Translations under genes and position numbers: made by a program
Assembly (NCBI GenBank): GCA_034663635.1
Contig: JAXDJH010000022.1
Coordinates: 137,721-201,720 of the forward strand
DNA length: 64,000 nucleotides
Source: JAXDJH01 sp034663635
GTDB lineage: Bacteria > Actinomycetota > CADDZG01 > WHSQ01
Direction of reading: 5' to 3'
Shown here: in pieces, positions 55,421-64,000 of the stretch
How the letters are laid out: each line of letters starts with the position of its first letter
Numbering within the stretch: position 1 is the first letter of the stretch
The notes under the pieces: model-generated
Seen by the model: the letters and a program-made list of their open reading frames with translations, nothing else
What the model was told of the DNA's origin: nothing
Databases searched by the model: none

Positions 55421-55452
55421 AAGGGAGGCGCCACCTGAGCAGCGCCTCCCTT
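55421..55452. terminator. Bidirectional terminator
   Basis: A perfect 11-bp stem AAGGGAGGCGC/GCGCCTCCCTT with a 10-base loop lies between the convergent LVIVD and glnB genes, with T and A flanks for both directions. Confidence 0.75.
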
Positions 55453-55470
55453 GATGCCTGAAGCTGATTA

Positions 55471-57430
<1,960 letters not shown>

Positions 57431-57593
57431 GTTGCGATTCCCTCCGATCTCTCCGTCGTGCTGGCGTAGAGGAAACGTATGGATGCCAGATTTCAGAGTC
57501 GTGTCGGAGTCGTGTCGCGCCGGTAAACAGCGGATTCCAATCTGATTTCGCCGGTGTAACAAAGGCCGCGCGCTTAGCAACACTTCGGAGTGA

Positions 57594-57623
57594 TTGCTTG
57601 TAGCCTACAAGTACCTGTAGGAT
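57594..57623 (+). promoter_or_regulatory. marR promoter overlapped by palindromic operators
   Basis: TTGCTT (57594-57599), an 18-base spacer and TAGGAT (57618-57623), then six bases to the ATG. Two overlapping palindromes fill the spacer: CTTGTAG-C-CTACAAG (57597-57611, perfect) and CCTACAAGTACCTGTAGG (57604-57621, one mismatched pair). This suits repression by the MarR protein encoded here. Confidence 0.65.
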
Positions 57624-57629
57624 GGGCTC

Positions 57630-58097
57630 ATGTCCATGCGATTGGAGACAGGCCCCTTGGAGGCTCTCGAAGCCTCCCTCCGGCGGTTGTTCCGCTGGGG
57701 CAACCTCCCGCGTCTCAGGGAAAGGCTGGCCGCGCGATCCGGCGTCTTGCTCGACAAAGCTTCCTATTCGCTCATCGCTCCGCTGGAACACGGCAACCTT
57801 CGAGTTTCTGAAGTTGCGCAGCGATCGGGAGTAGATACCTCGACCGCGAGCAGGCAGATCGTCCAGCTCGAACGCGATGGCGTAGTCCGCCGGAAGCCCG
57901 ATGCCGAGGACGGACGCGCTTCGATCCTCGAACTGACGGGCCTCGGGAAGCGTCATCTGAAGAAGATCAGCGCAGCTCGCCAAGCGATGCTGGCCGAGAT
58001 CCTCAGCGATTTCTCACACGACGATATGACTCAGCTCGCAGGACTTCTCGAGCGCCTGAATCGAAGCATCGCCTCGTACCTGGACAACGAGCGATGA
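57630..58097 (+). CDS. MarR-family transcriptional regulator
   Basis: A 155-residue winged-helix regulator. The HTH is in LRVSEVAQRSGVDTSTASRQ and the wing has the MarR DGRASILELTGLG pattern. Dimer helices flank at both ends. The start is leaderless. Its stop overlaps the MFS exporter start by 4 bp, so it likely represses its own operon and lifts repression when a drug or aromatic ligand binds. Confidence 0.93.
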   Translation: MSMRLETGPLEALEASLRRLFRWGNLPRLRERLAARSGVLLDKASYSLIAPLEHGNLRVSEVAQRSGVDTSTASRQIVQLERDGVVRRKPDAEDGRASILELTGLGKRHLKKISAARQAMLAEILSDFSHDDMTQLAGLLERLNRSIASYLDNER

Positions 58098-59728
58098 GCA
58101 CGACCGAAGAGACAAAGCCCGCCGCAGGTCAGCTTCTGAGCCACCGGCAGATCCAGATCGTGTTTGGAGCGTTGAGCCTCGGCATGCTTCTAGCCGCTCT
58201 CGACCAAACGATCGTATCGACGGCCCTCCCGACGATCGTCGGAGAGCTCGGCGGTCTCAATCACCTTTCCTGGGTCGTTACCGCGTATCTCCTGACGTCG
58301 ACCGCTGCAACACCTCTGTTTGGAAAGATCAGCGATCTGTACGGAAGAAAGCGTCTCTTCCAGTTCGCCATCGTCGCTTTCCTCGGTGCGTCGGCCCTCG
58401 CGGGCCTGTCGCAGAACATGGGACAGCTCATCGCTTTCCGGGCCCTTCAGGGGATCGGCGGAGGCGGCTTGATCGCGATGGCACAGGTGATCATCGGAGA
58501 TGTTGTTTCTCCGCGCGAGCGCGGCCGCTACATGGGTTACATCGGGGCAGTCTTCGCCGTGGCGAGCGTCGCCGGTCCATTGGCAGGCGGGTTCTTCGTC
58601 GACCACCTGACTTGGCGGTGGGTTTTCTACATCAACATCCCGTTTGGTCTCATCGCTCTGTTCGTCACCAACGCGGTGCTGAATCTCCCGTTCCGTCGGG
58701 TCCAGCGTCCGATCGACTACCTCGGAGCTTCTCTGCTCGTAGCGGGACTCACTTGCGCGGTCCTTGTGACTACATGGGGTGGAACCGAATACGAGTGGGG
58801 TTCTCCGGTGATCTTCGGGCTCGCGCTTGCGGGAGCCGCTTTGATCGTCGGATTCATCATGCAAGAGCGACGCGCAGAAGAGCCGATCATGCCGCTGCGG
58901 CTATTCCGCAACTCGACCTTCAGGGTCGCCAGCGGGGCAGGCTTCATCGTAGGGCTGACGATGTTCGGAGCGATCGTGTTCTTGCCGGTCTTCCTGCAGA
59001 TCGTGACTGGGGTTAGCGCAACCAATTCCGGTCTCCTCCTCTTGCCTCTGATCCTTGGATTGTTGATCTCCTCCATCGGATCGGGCCGCGTGATCACTGC
59101 GGTTGGTCGTTACAAGATCTTCCCGATAGTCGGCACGGCCATCATGGGCATTGGGATGTACCTGTTGTCGATGATGGACTCGCACACGTCACGCGCGGTC
59201 GCGTCCTCTTACATGTTCGTCTTGGGCCTGGGGATCGGTCTCGTGCTGCAGGTCCTGGTGCTCGCGGTCCAGAACTCGGTGGAACATAGAGACCTAGGCA
59301 TCGCAACGTCGTCCGCGACGTTGTTCCGCTCTCTCGGAGGCGCATTCGGGGCTTCTATCTTCGGCGCGATCCTGTCCAATCGTCTCGCGTTCAACCTTCC
59401 GAGGCTCGTGCCGGGATTTTCGTCCGGTGGATTCGACGTCGACACCCTGAAGGGGAGTCCCGCTCAGATCAGAGCCTTGCCTCCCGCGGTCCGCGATGGG
59501 GTGGTCGAAGCGTTCGCTCGCTCGATCCATGTCGTGTTTCTCTGGACGGTCCCTCTGATCGTTGTTGCGTGGGTGATCACGCTGTTCCTCCGCGAGATAG
59601 CGCTTCGTGATTCCGCACATGTCGGCGGTCATGCGGTCGGCGAAGATCTCGGCCTTGCGCTCGAGCCGGCGATCGACCCAGACCATGTGCCGGACTTACT
59701 CGACCGCGGGGAACATCAGCTAGGTTGA
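58094..59728 (+). CDS. MFS drug exporter, DHA2 (EmrB/QacA) family
   Basis: A 544-residue, 14-helix proton antiporter. The DHA2 markers are ALDQTIVSTALPTIVGELGG in helix 1, FGKISDLYGRKR after helix 2 and the motif C-like GPLAGGFFVDHLTWRWVF in helix 5. It exports drugs or other toxic amphipathic compounds. It is coupled to the MarR gene upstream. A soluble C-terminal tail of about 35 residues ends the protein. Confidence 0.94.
   Translation: MSTTEETKPAAGQLLSHRQIQIVFGALSLGMLLAALDQTIVSTALPTIVGELGGLNHLSWVVTAYLLTSTAATPLFGKISDLYGRKRLFQFAIVAFLGASALAGLSQNMGQLIAFRALQGIGGGGLIAMAQVIIGDVVSPRERGRYMGYIGAVFAVASVAGPLAGGFFVDHLTWRWVFYINIPFGLIALFVTNAVLNLPFRRVQRPIDYLGASLLVAGLTCAVLVTTWGGTEYEWGSPVIFGLALAGAALIVGFIMQERRAEEPIMPLRLFRNSTFRVASGAGFIVGLTMFGAIVFLPVFLQIVTGVSATNSGLLLLPLILGLLISSIGSGRVITAVGRYKIFPIVGTAIMGIGMYLLSMMDSHTSRAVASSYMFVLGLGIGLVLQVLVLAVQNSVEHRDLGIATSSATLFRSLGGAFGASIFGAILSNRLAFNLPRLVPGFSSGGFDVDTLKGSPAQIRALPPAVRDGVVEAFARSIHVVFLWTVPLIVVAWVITLFLREIALRDSAHVGGHAVGEDLGLALEPAIDPDHVPDLLDRGEHQLG
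59721..59726 (+). promoter_or_regulatory. -10 element TAGGTT, leaderless spacing
   Basis: TAGGTT overlaps the last codons of the MFS gene and is followed by six bases and the GTG at 59733. Confidence 0.45.
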
Positions 59729-59732
59729 CGAA

Positions 59733-60221
59733 GTGCCGCCGGAGGATGTGACCGATAACCCGAAGCAGGCGGGCGTCCCGCGACGCACTGGACCAACGCG
59801 TACCTACGAACGTGAAGAGCTCACCGTCGTGTGGGACGCCACTAGATGCACGCACGTGGCTGAATGCCTGGCTGCACTACCCGATGTGTTCGATGTGAAG
59901 CGGCGTCCCTGGGTCGACATCGAAGGTGCGGCGGCGGACCAGATCGCTGCGGCGATCCTTCGGTGCCCAACCGGCGCGTTGAAGTTCGAGGCACGCGAAG
60001 GGTTTCCTCCCGAGGAACCTGATGACGTCACCACGGTTCGGGCAGGAAACCTCGGCCCCCTCTACGTCCGAGGCCGGGTCCGTCTCGTCGATGGGCAGGG
60101 CCGCCTGATAGCTGAGGAGACCCGAGTCGCCCTGTGTCGATGCGGCTCGAGCAAGAACAAGCCCTACTGCGATAACAGCCATCGCCTCCTCCGGAAGGAT
60201 CCGACCCCAGCCGGGGATTGA
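59733..60221 (+). CDS. Fusion of a Fer4_19-type Fe-S domain and a CDGSH iron-sulfur domain
   Basis: A 162-residue protein. Residues about 25-90 resemble the Fer4_19 domain (VVWDATRCTHVAECLAALP, then LRCPTGAL). Residues about 100-155 are a CDGSH/mitoNEET-type domain with CRCGSSKNKPYCDNSH, the C-x-C...C-x2-H cluster site. Both bind Fe-S clusters, so this is probably an intramolecular electron or cluster transfer protein. The partner is unknown. Confidence 0.85.
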   Translation: MPPEDVTDNPKQAGVPRRTGPTRTYEREELTVVWDATRCTHVAECLAALPDVFDVKRRPWVDIEGAAADQIAAAILRCPTGALKFEAREGFPPEEPDDVTTVRAGNLGPLYVRGRVRLVDGQGRLIAEETRVALCRCGSSKNKPYCDNSHRLLRKDPTPAGD

Positions 60222-60245
60222 CATATTCCTATATAGGCATATGAT
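60218..60245 (+). promoter_or_regulatory. arsR promoter with 22-bp palindromic operator
   Basis: A consensus -35 TTGACA (60218-60223) and TATGAT (60240-60245) have a 16-base spacer and six bases to the ATG. A near-perfect 22-bp palindrome centred on CCTATATAGG (60222-60243, one mismatched pair) fills the spacer and overlaps both hexamers. It is the expected binding site for the ArsR protein. Confidence 0.75.
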
Positions 60246-60251
60246 GCTCCC

Positions 60252-60605
60252 ATGGCCCGTGCAGCAACGACAACGGATGCGTTCAACGCAATAGCGGAGC
60301 CCCGCCGGCGACAGATCTTGGACGTCCTGGCCGGAGGGGAAAGCGGCGTGAACGACCTCGTCGATCGACTGGGCGTGTCCCAACCGCAGGTCTCAAAGCA
60401 CCTTCGGGTCTTAAGAGAGGTGGGACTTGTGGAAGCACGAGAGGAAGGCAGGCAGCGGATCTACAGGCTCAACGGCCGTCCGCTCAAGCGGATCCACGAT
60501 TGGGTCAAGGACTACGAACGGTCATGGAACGAAAGGTTCGACGCCCTAGACGAAGTCTTGGAAGAGCTCAAGAAGGAGGAAGGTGATGACGGCAGTGACG
60601 AGTAG
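60252..60605 (+). CDS. ArsR-family transcriptional repressor
   Basis: A 117-residue winged-helix repressor: FNAIAEPRRRQILDVLAGGE, the recognition region VSQPQVSKHLRVLREVGLV and the wing AREEGRQRIYRL. The ELCVCDL metal-binding cysteines are absent, so it responds to something other than arsenic or cadmium. It is followed by an overlapping SRPBCC gene, a common pair in which the enzyme-like protein may bind the ligand. It is leaderless. Confidence 0.92.
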   Translation: MARAATTTDAFNAIAEPRRRQILDVLAGGESGVNDLVDRLGVSQPQVSKHLRVLREVGLVEAREEGRQRIYRLNGRPLKRIHDWVKDYERSWNERFDALDEVLEELKKEEGDDGSDE

Positions 60606-61095
60606 CGGAACGGCAGTAGTGGCACTACCGACGGATGAACAGATCCTGATCACTCGGGATTTCGCGGCCCCGGCGCACTTGGTCTACAAGGCGGTGACGA
60701 CACCGGAACTCATCAAGCGTTGGTGGTCGGCCAAGCGCGGTGCGGTAACGGTCGCCGAGGTCGACCTTCAAGTGGGCGGCAAGTGGCGCAACGTCATGGA
60801 AACGGAGGACGGGTTCGAAGTGGCCTTCCACGGCGAGTACCGGGAGATCGTCCCTAACCGACGACTCGTTTCCACCGAGGTCTACGAGATGCCCGGTGTG
60901 GATCCCAAAGAGGCCGACGCGAACGCAACCATCAACACGGTCACGTTGGAAGAATCCGACGGCCGCACGACCATGACGGTCCTGATCCAGTGCCCGAGCG
61001 CTGATATCCGCCGCATGATCATTGAGTCGGGCATGGAGGCCGGCATGCAAGACGCCTACGACCTCCTGGAAGAAGTAGCGATCTCTCTCGGCTAG
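60586..61095 (+). CDS. SRPBCC/AHSA1-domain protein
   Basis: A 169-residue START-like hydrophobic-pocket protein: LITRDFAAPAHLVYKAVT, TPELIKRWW and VGGKWRNVMETEDGFEVAFHGEY are AHSA1 hallmarks. Such proteins bind lipids or small hydrophobic ligands. It overlaps the arsR gene by 20 bp; the ATG is chosen for AAGGAGG with proper spacing. A terminator follows, making a two-gene operon. Confidence 0.88.
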   Translation: MTAVTSSGTAVVALPTDEQILITRDFAAPAHLVYKAVTTPELIKRWWSAKRGAVTVAEVDLQVGGKWRNVMETEDGFEVAFHGEYREIVPNRRLVSTEVYEMPGVDPKEADANATINTVTLEESDGRTTMTVLIQCPSADIRRMIIESGMEAGMQDAYDLLEEVAISLG

Positions 61096-61100
61096 CACTG

Positions 61101-61140
61101 AATAGGGAGCGGCTCCACATGAAGGAGCCGCTCCCTATTT
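61101..61140. terminator. Strong bidirectional terminator
   Basis: A perfect 16-bp stem (from AATAGGGAGCGG to CCGCTCCCTATT) with a 7-base loop and T/A flanks, between the convergent SRPBCC and XRE genes. Confidence 0.9.
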
Positions 61141-61155
61141 CGATGCCACGAAAGA

Positions 61156-61935
61156 TCAGCCTGTGGCTTTTGGCTGCTCTGCATCCCTCAGCAGGAAGTC
61201 GCTCGGATCGAGGTACATCGGATTGTCGATGGTTTCGCTGCCTTCAACGATCTGGGGATGCGTCAATCGCGCCGTAGATACGATCTTGGGATCGACTGAA
61301 CGCTCGTCGTACAAGCAGAGCACCGTTGCCGGCATCGATCCGAAAGCGAGATTGAAGAGCGATTCGTACTGGTTCCAAAGACCGGCTGAAGTCCAACGGG
61401 GTTCCCCGATCATTCGGACCCACGGTGCTCCCTTGCCGAGCGCATCATCCAGGAAGGCCCGATACGCGTTTATCGCTGTGATTGGGGACTTGTATCCATC
61501 GTCCGCGTCGACGAACGTCACGCTCGCCGCGTCTTGGCCTAACTGATCCGTCAGGATCCCGATGTTCTTTGCTGCGGTTATCGCCAGCAGAGCTTCGGAG
61601 CGCTCGAGTCCCTCGCGCAGAAAAGGAGTGGAAGTGTCGACGAATAGTTCGTCGTCTTCATAGACCAAAACCCGGTGATCCAGCATCTTCGGCGGAGCCA
61701 ACTCGCCTACGAGATAGTCGATCGTCACTCCGAGTGCTTTGCTGAGTGCCTTGAGGGTGTCGGGTCGAGTGTTGCGCCGACGCCCCGATTCGATCTGCTC
61801 GATCGCCGACCAGCTGAGACCGCACCGATGGGCGAGCGTCTCCCGCGTCCAGCCCAATCGATCCCTGGCGGCCCGGACCCGCGCTGCTATGTAGGAGATC
61901 TCGTTTCCGCGCTCGGCTCCACTGCTCGACGACAC
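61156..61935 (-). CDS. XRE-type HTH plus MEDS sensory domain regulator
   Basis: A 259-residue regulator from GTG 61935, chosen for the GGAGAGGGGGG just upstream; ATG 61965 is an alternative. Residues about 13-70 are an XRE HTH (RLGWTRETLAHRCGLSWSAI, then IESGRRR). Residues about 85-250 match the MEDS domain first seen in the dichloromethane regulator DcmR: DHRVLVYEDDELFVDTSTPFLR and GLERSEALLAITA. It probably senses a small ligand. It is divergent from a PAS-LuxR gene. Confidence 0.82.
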   Translation of the reverse strand: MSSSSGAERGNEISYIAARVRAARDRLGWTRETLAHRCGLSWSAIEQIESGRRRNTRPDTLKALSKALGVTIDYLVGELAPPKMLDHRVLVYEDDELFVDTSTPFLREGLERSEALLAITAAKNIGILTDQLGQDAASVTFVDADDGYKSPITAINAYRAFLDDALGKGAPWVRMIGEPRWTSAGLWNQYESLFNLAFGSMPATVLCLYDERSVDPKIVSTARLTHPQIVEGSETIDNPMYLDPSDFLLRDAEQPKATG

Positions 61936-62000
61936 AGACCCCCCTCTCCGCCTGAGCCCCAGCATCACGGCTGTAGGCAGTATAGGGCCCATTTGACGAA

Positions 62001-62025
62001 TGGCATTGTCAAGTGGCATTGTCAA
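62001..62025. repeat. Tandem TGGCATTGTCAA repeat in a divergent promoter
   Basis: TGGCATTGTCAA occurs at 62001-62012 and 62014-62025, a 13-bp period, between the XRE-MEDS and PAS-LuxR genes. TTGAC at 61994 and GTCAA also form inverted half-sites. It is a likely operator for one of the two regulators. Confidence 0.5.
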
Positions 62026-62069
62026 CTGACGTTATTGACCGGCGGAGACCACTGGAGCGTGACGAATAC

Positions 62070-62753
62070 GTGGAGGGCCATCGAAAGGAAGCCACTGAGC
62101 TCTGGGACGCAATGCGCCGGTCGCGTGCCGGCTTCGCACTCATCGACCCGATCACTCACCGCTTCTTGGATGCGAACGATCAGTTCGCGGCGTTGTTCGA
62201 ACTAGACGTTGCGGAACTCAAGCGCAGGACCGTGATGACTCTCTACCCACAAGAGATCGCAAGCTCTATCGAGCAGATAAACGGCTCGTTTGCACGAGGG
62301 ATCCAACACTTGGTCCGCGGACGGATGCCGTTTCGAAAGCCCAGCGGGGTCGCCATCGAACTCGCCGGCTGGTCGAGAAGGTTCGACGGCATGTCAGACG
62401 GCCCACTCATAGTTACGTGCGCCGTGGAGGTTGGTGTCGTCGCGTTGCCCGACGATCGCTACTGGGTCGCTCAAGCTCCGCACCTCTTCGGGATTGCTAA
62501 TGACGACGGAGGAGTTGAGGGTTCTGACCCCGACGATGCAGATGCTCACTTCGAGCGTCTCCTCGAATCCCTTACTCCTCAGGAGATGCGGGTCCTCGAC
62601 CTCCTCGTTGGCGGGTTTTCCGATAGAGAGATAGCAAGCAAACTCAACCTTGCTGACAACACGGTCCGTCATCACGTCTCTCATCTTCTAAGGAAGCTTC
62701 GTAAGCGTAGGACTCAAGTCATCATTCAGATGCTGAAGCGAAAGCCGAAGTAA
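62070..62753 (+). CDS. PAS-domain LuxR-type transcriptional regulator
   Basis: A regulator of about 227 residues from GTG 62070; GTG 62013 would add 19 residues but lies inside the tandem repeat. Residues about 14-115 form a PAS domain (SRAGFALIDPITHRFLDAND, EIASSIEQINGSFARGI). Residues about 165-225 are a LuxR HTH: LTPQEMRVLDLLVGGFSDR and DNTVRHHVSHLLRKL. There is no kinase domain, so it is a one-component sensor. It is divergent from XRE-MEDS. Confidence 0.85.
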   Translation: MEGHRKEATELWDAMRRSRAGFALIDPITHRFLDANDQFAALFELDVAELKRRTVMTLYPQEIASSIEQINGSFARGIQHLVRGRMPFRKPSGVAIELAGWSRRFDGMSDGPLIVTCAVEVGVVALPDDRYWVAQAPHLFGIANDDGGVEGSDPDDADAHFERLLESLTPQEMRVLDLLVGGFSDREIASKLNLADNTVRHHVSHLLRKLRKRRTQVIIQMLKRKPK

Positions 62754-62873
62754 ATCCGAATATTCGACACAAACGTGCTGGTAGTAGCGGAGTAGCCTGA
62801 CGAGGTCTCGGTTGTGCAGCGCGCGCGAACCTTATGGAGGAATGCGTCCTCGTTTCTTAGATAGGGACGCGTC

Positions 62874-63365
62874 ATGGTCGAACCGGTCTCGGGCCGGCCC
62901 TCCTCAAAGGGTGAGCCCACTGCTGCAGGGTTGCAGTGGCTCGACGCCCCCGAATCAGACGACTTGGCTTTCGAATCACACAGCGATAAGACGATCTTGT
63001 TGGTCGAGGATGACGATGCGGTCCGGGTGCTCGTGTCTCGGATGTTGACTCGTCAACGCTTCAACGTGATCGCTTTCTCAAGCGGTTCTGAGGCGATCGA
63101 GTACATCAAGTCGGACGACGTTGAAGTAGACCTCCTGCTTACCGACGTCGTTATGCCGAAGATGTCGGGCAAGGCTCTGAGCGACACGCTGCACTTGGCT
63201 CGACCCGGTATCAAGACGATCTATATGTCGGGCTACAGCGACGAGATCATCGCCAAGAGAGGTGTGCTGGAGGTGGGCGCTCACCTGATCGCCAAGCCAT
63301 TTACGACGGCAGAGATCGTGAGGCGGATTCATTCCGTCCTCGGCATGGGTGTCCACAAATGGTGA
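62874..63365 (+). CDS. Stand-alone response-regulator receiver protein
   Basis: A 163-residue CheY-like protein. A non-conserved N-terminus (about 1-38) is followed by the receiver domain: LLVEDDDAVR, phosphoacceptor in LLLTDVVMP, Thr/Ser in IYMSGYS and Lys in IAKPFT. There is no output domain. PAS/LuxR and XRE regulators sit upstream; no kinase is adjacent. TAGGGA six bases before the ATG is close to the leaderless pattern. Confidence 0.88.
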   Translation: MVEPVSGRPSSKGEPTAAGLQWLDAPESDDLAFESHSDKTILLVEDDDAVRVLVSRMLTRQRFNVIAFSSGSEAIEYIKSDDVEVDLLLTDVVMPKMSGKALSDTLHLARPGIKTIYMSGYSDEIIAKRGVLEVGAHLIAKPFTTAEIVRRIHSVLGMGVHKW

Positions 63366-63449
63366 CTGAGAAGTCCTGAGATTGCGGGGGGCCGAACACC
63401 TACCGCCTCCCACGGCGTCCCGTGATGTTAGAGGTGGATGCACGCTGAT

Positions 63450-63455
63450 TAGGGT
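63450..63455 (+). promoter_or_regulatory. -10 element TAGGGT, leaderless spacing
   Basis: TAGGGT is followed by six bases and the ATG at 63462. Confidence 0.45.
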
Positions 63456-63461
63456 TACGTC

Positions 63462-64000
63462 ATGAGTCAAGACTCAGCTCTGATCGTTGCTCATGAACTG
63501 ACAAAGACGTTCGAAGCGCTGGTCGCGGTCGATTCCATCGATTTCGAAGTGCGGCGGGGCGAAGTCTTTGGATTCCTCGGCCCCAACGGCGCAGGTAAGA
63601 CGTCAACGATGCGGATGATCGGCTGCACGTCTCCGCGCACCGGCGGCTCCCTTTCCGTGATGGGGATGGACCCGGCTGCACAAGCGGCCCAGATCAAGGC
63701 CCGGCTCGGCGTCGTTCCCCAGATCGACAACCTCGATATCGAACTGACGGTGCGAGAGAACCTCGAGATGTACGCGCGCTACTTCGATGTTCCTAAGAGC
63801 ACCGCGGCGGAGCGGATCGATGACCTCCTCGATTTCGTTCAACTCTCGGAGAGGGCCAGAGACAAGGTCGAGCCTCTGTCCGGCGGGATGAAGCGCCGGC
63901 TGACGATCGCACGATCGCTGGTTAACGAACCGAGTTTGTTTCTGCTCGACGAGCCCACCACGGGGCTAGATCCGAAGGCACGCCACCTCGTATGGGACCG
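63462..64000 (+). CDS. ABC transporter ATP-binding protein, DrrA-like (partial, runs off the right edge)
   Basis: The visible 179 residues hold an ABC ATPase: Walker A GPNGAGKTST, Q-loop VVPQIDNLD, signature LSGGMKRRL and Walker B LFLLDEPTTGLDP. The EVRRGEVFGFLGPNGAGK and TVRENLEMYARYF segments resemble the DrrA/NodI-type exporter ATPases, which usually pair with an ABC-2 permease just downstream; that gene would be outside the window. The start is leaderless. Confidence 0.92.
   Translation, partial: MSQDSALIVAHELTKTFEALVAVDSIDFEVRRGEVFGFLGPNGAGKTSTMRMIGCTSPRTGGSLSVMGMDPAAQAAQIKARLGVVPQIDNLDIELTVRENLEMYARYFDVPKSTAAERIDDLLDFVQLSERARDKVEPLSGGMKRRLTIARSLVNEPSLFLLDEPTTGLDPKARHLVWD

Overview
The window is a gene-dense, GC-rich chromosomal segment from an Actinomycetota bacterium, probably an uncultivated lineage outside the well-known genera. 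The evidence is a WhiB regulator at the left edge, the order prfB-ftsE-ftsX-envC-ctpA-smpB-ssrA, and the block mec-cysO-cysM-murI-(Rv1339-like)-rph-rdgB, which matches the Mycobacterium order. An LPxTG surface protein indicates a Gram-positive envelope with sortase. GTG and TTG starts and 4-bp stop/start overlaps are common. I see no insertion sequence, prophage or CRISPR array.

Layout. 1-5.7 kb: whiB (partial), then sugar-phosphate genes (phosphomannomutase, phosphoglucose/phosphomannose isomerase) with a Trm112-like protein, S-adenosylhomocysteinase and a ComF-like protein. 5.8-9.4 kb: an orphan LuxR-type response regulator and secA. 9.5-11.7 kb: an LPxTG protein with five Cys-containing repeats and a membrane-anchored beta-propeller. 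11.7-19.2 kb: translation rescue and division genes. prfB carries the classic +1 frameshift; an R2lox-like diiron/Mn-Fe oxidase is inserted before ftsEX; then come an M23 hydrolase, an S41 protease, smpB and the tmRNA gene, whose tag frame seems to encode only Ala-Ala-Ala. 19.3-28 kb: secreted proteins (LVIVD propeller, M14 carboxypeptidase, cupredoxins, a DUF2330 protein), an ECF sigma/anti-sigma pair and a GAF histidine kinase. 28-34.5 kb: selD, the CysO/CysM/Mec cysteine-synthesis genes, murI, rph, rdgB and an inositol-phosphatase-family gene. 34.5-55.4 kb: mostly extracytoplasmic proteins (Ig-like repeats, an LAS-type peptidase fused to a propeller, LVIVD propellers, cupredoxin lipoproteins, an RTX-type repeat protein, an Asp-box propeller), with tRNA-Leu(UAG), an RsbW-like kinase, rsgA and a slipin/NfeD pair. 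55.4-64 kb: glnB-amt, a MarR-controlled MFS exporter, an Fe-S protein, an ArsR/SRPBCC pair, two divergent sensory regulators, a CheY-like receiver and the start of an ABC transporter.

Two themes run through the window. First, many genes have a TANNNT -10 element followed by exactly six bases and then the start codon, which implies widespread leaderless transcription; two such promoters (marR, arsR) overlap palindromic operators. Second, the secreted protein set is dominated by beta-propellers (at least six) and small blue-copper-type cupredoxins (four), which suggests copper-based electron transfer and surface adhesion outside the cell. All calls come from reading the sequence and the translations; no database search was run.
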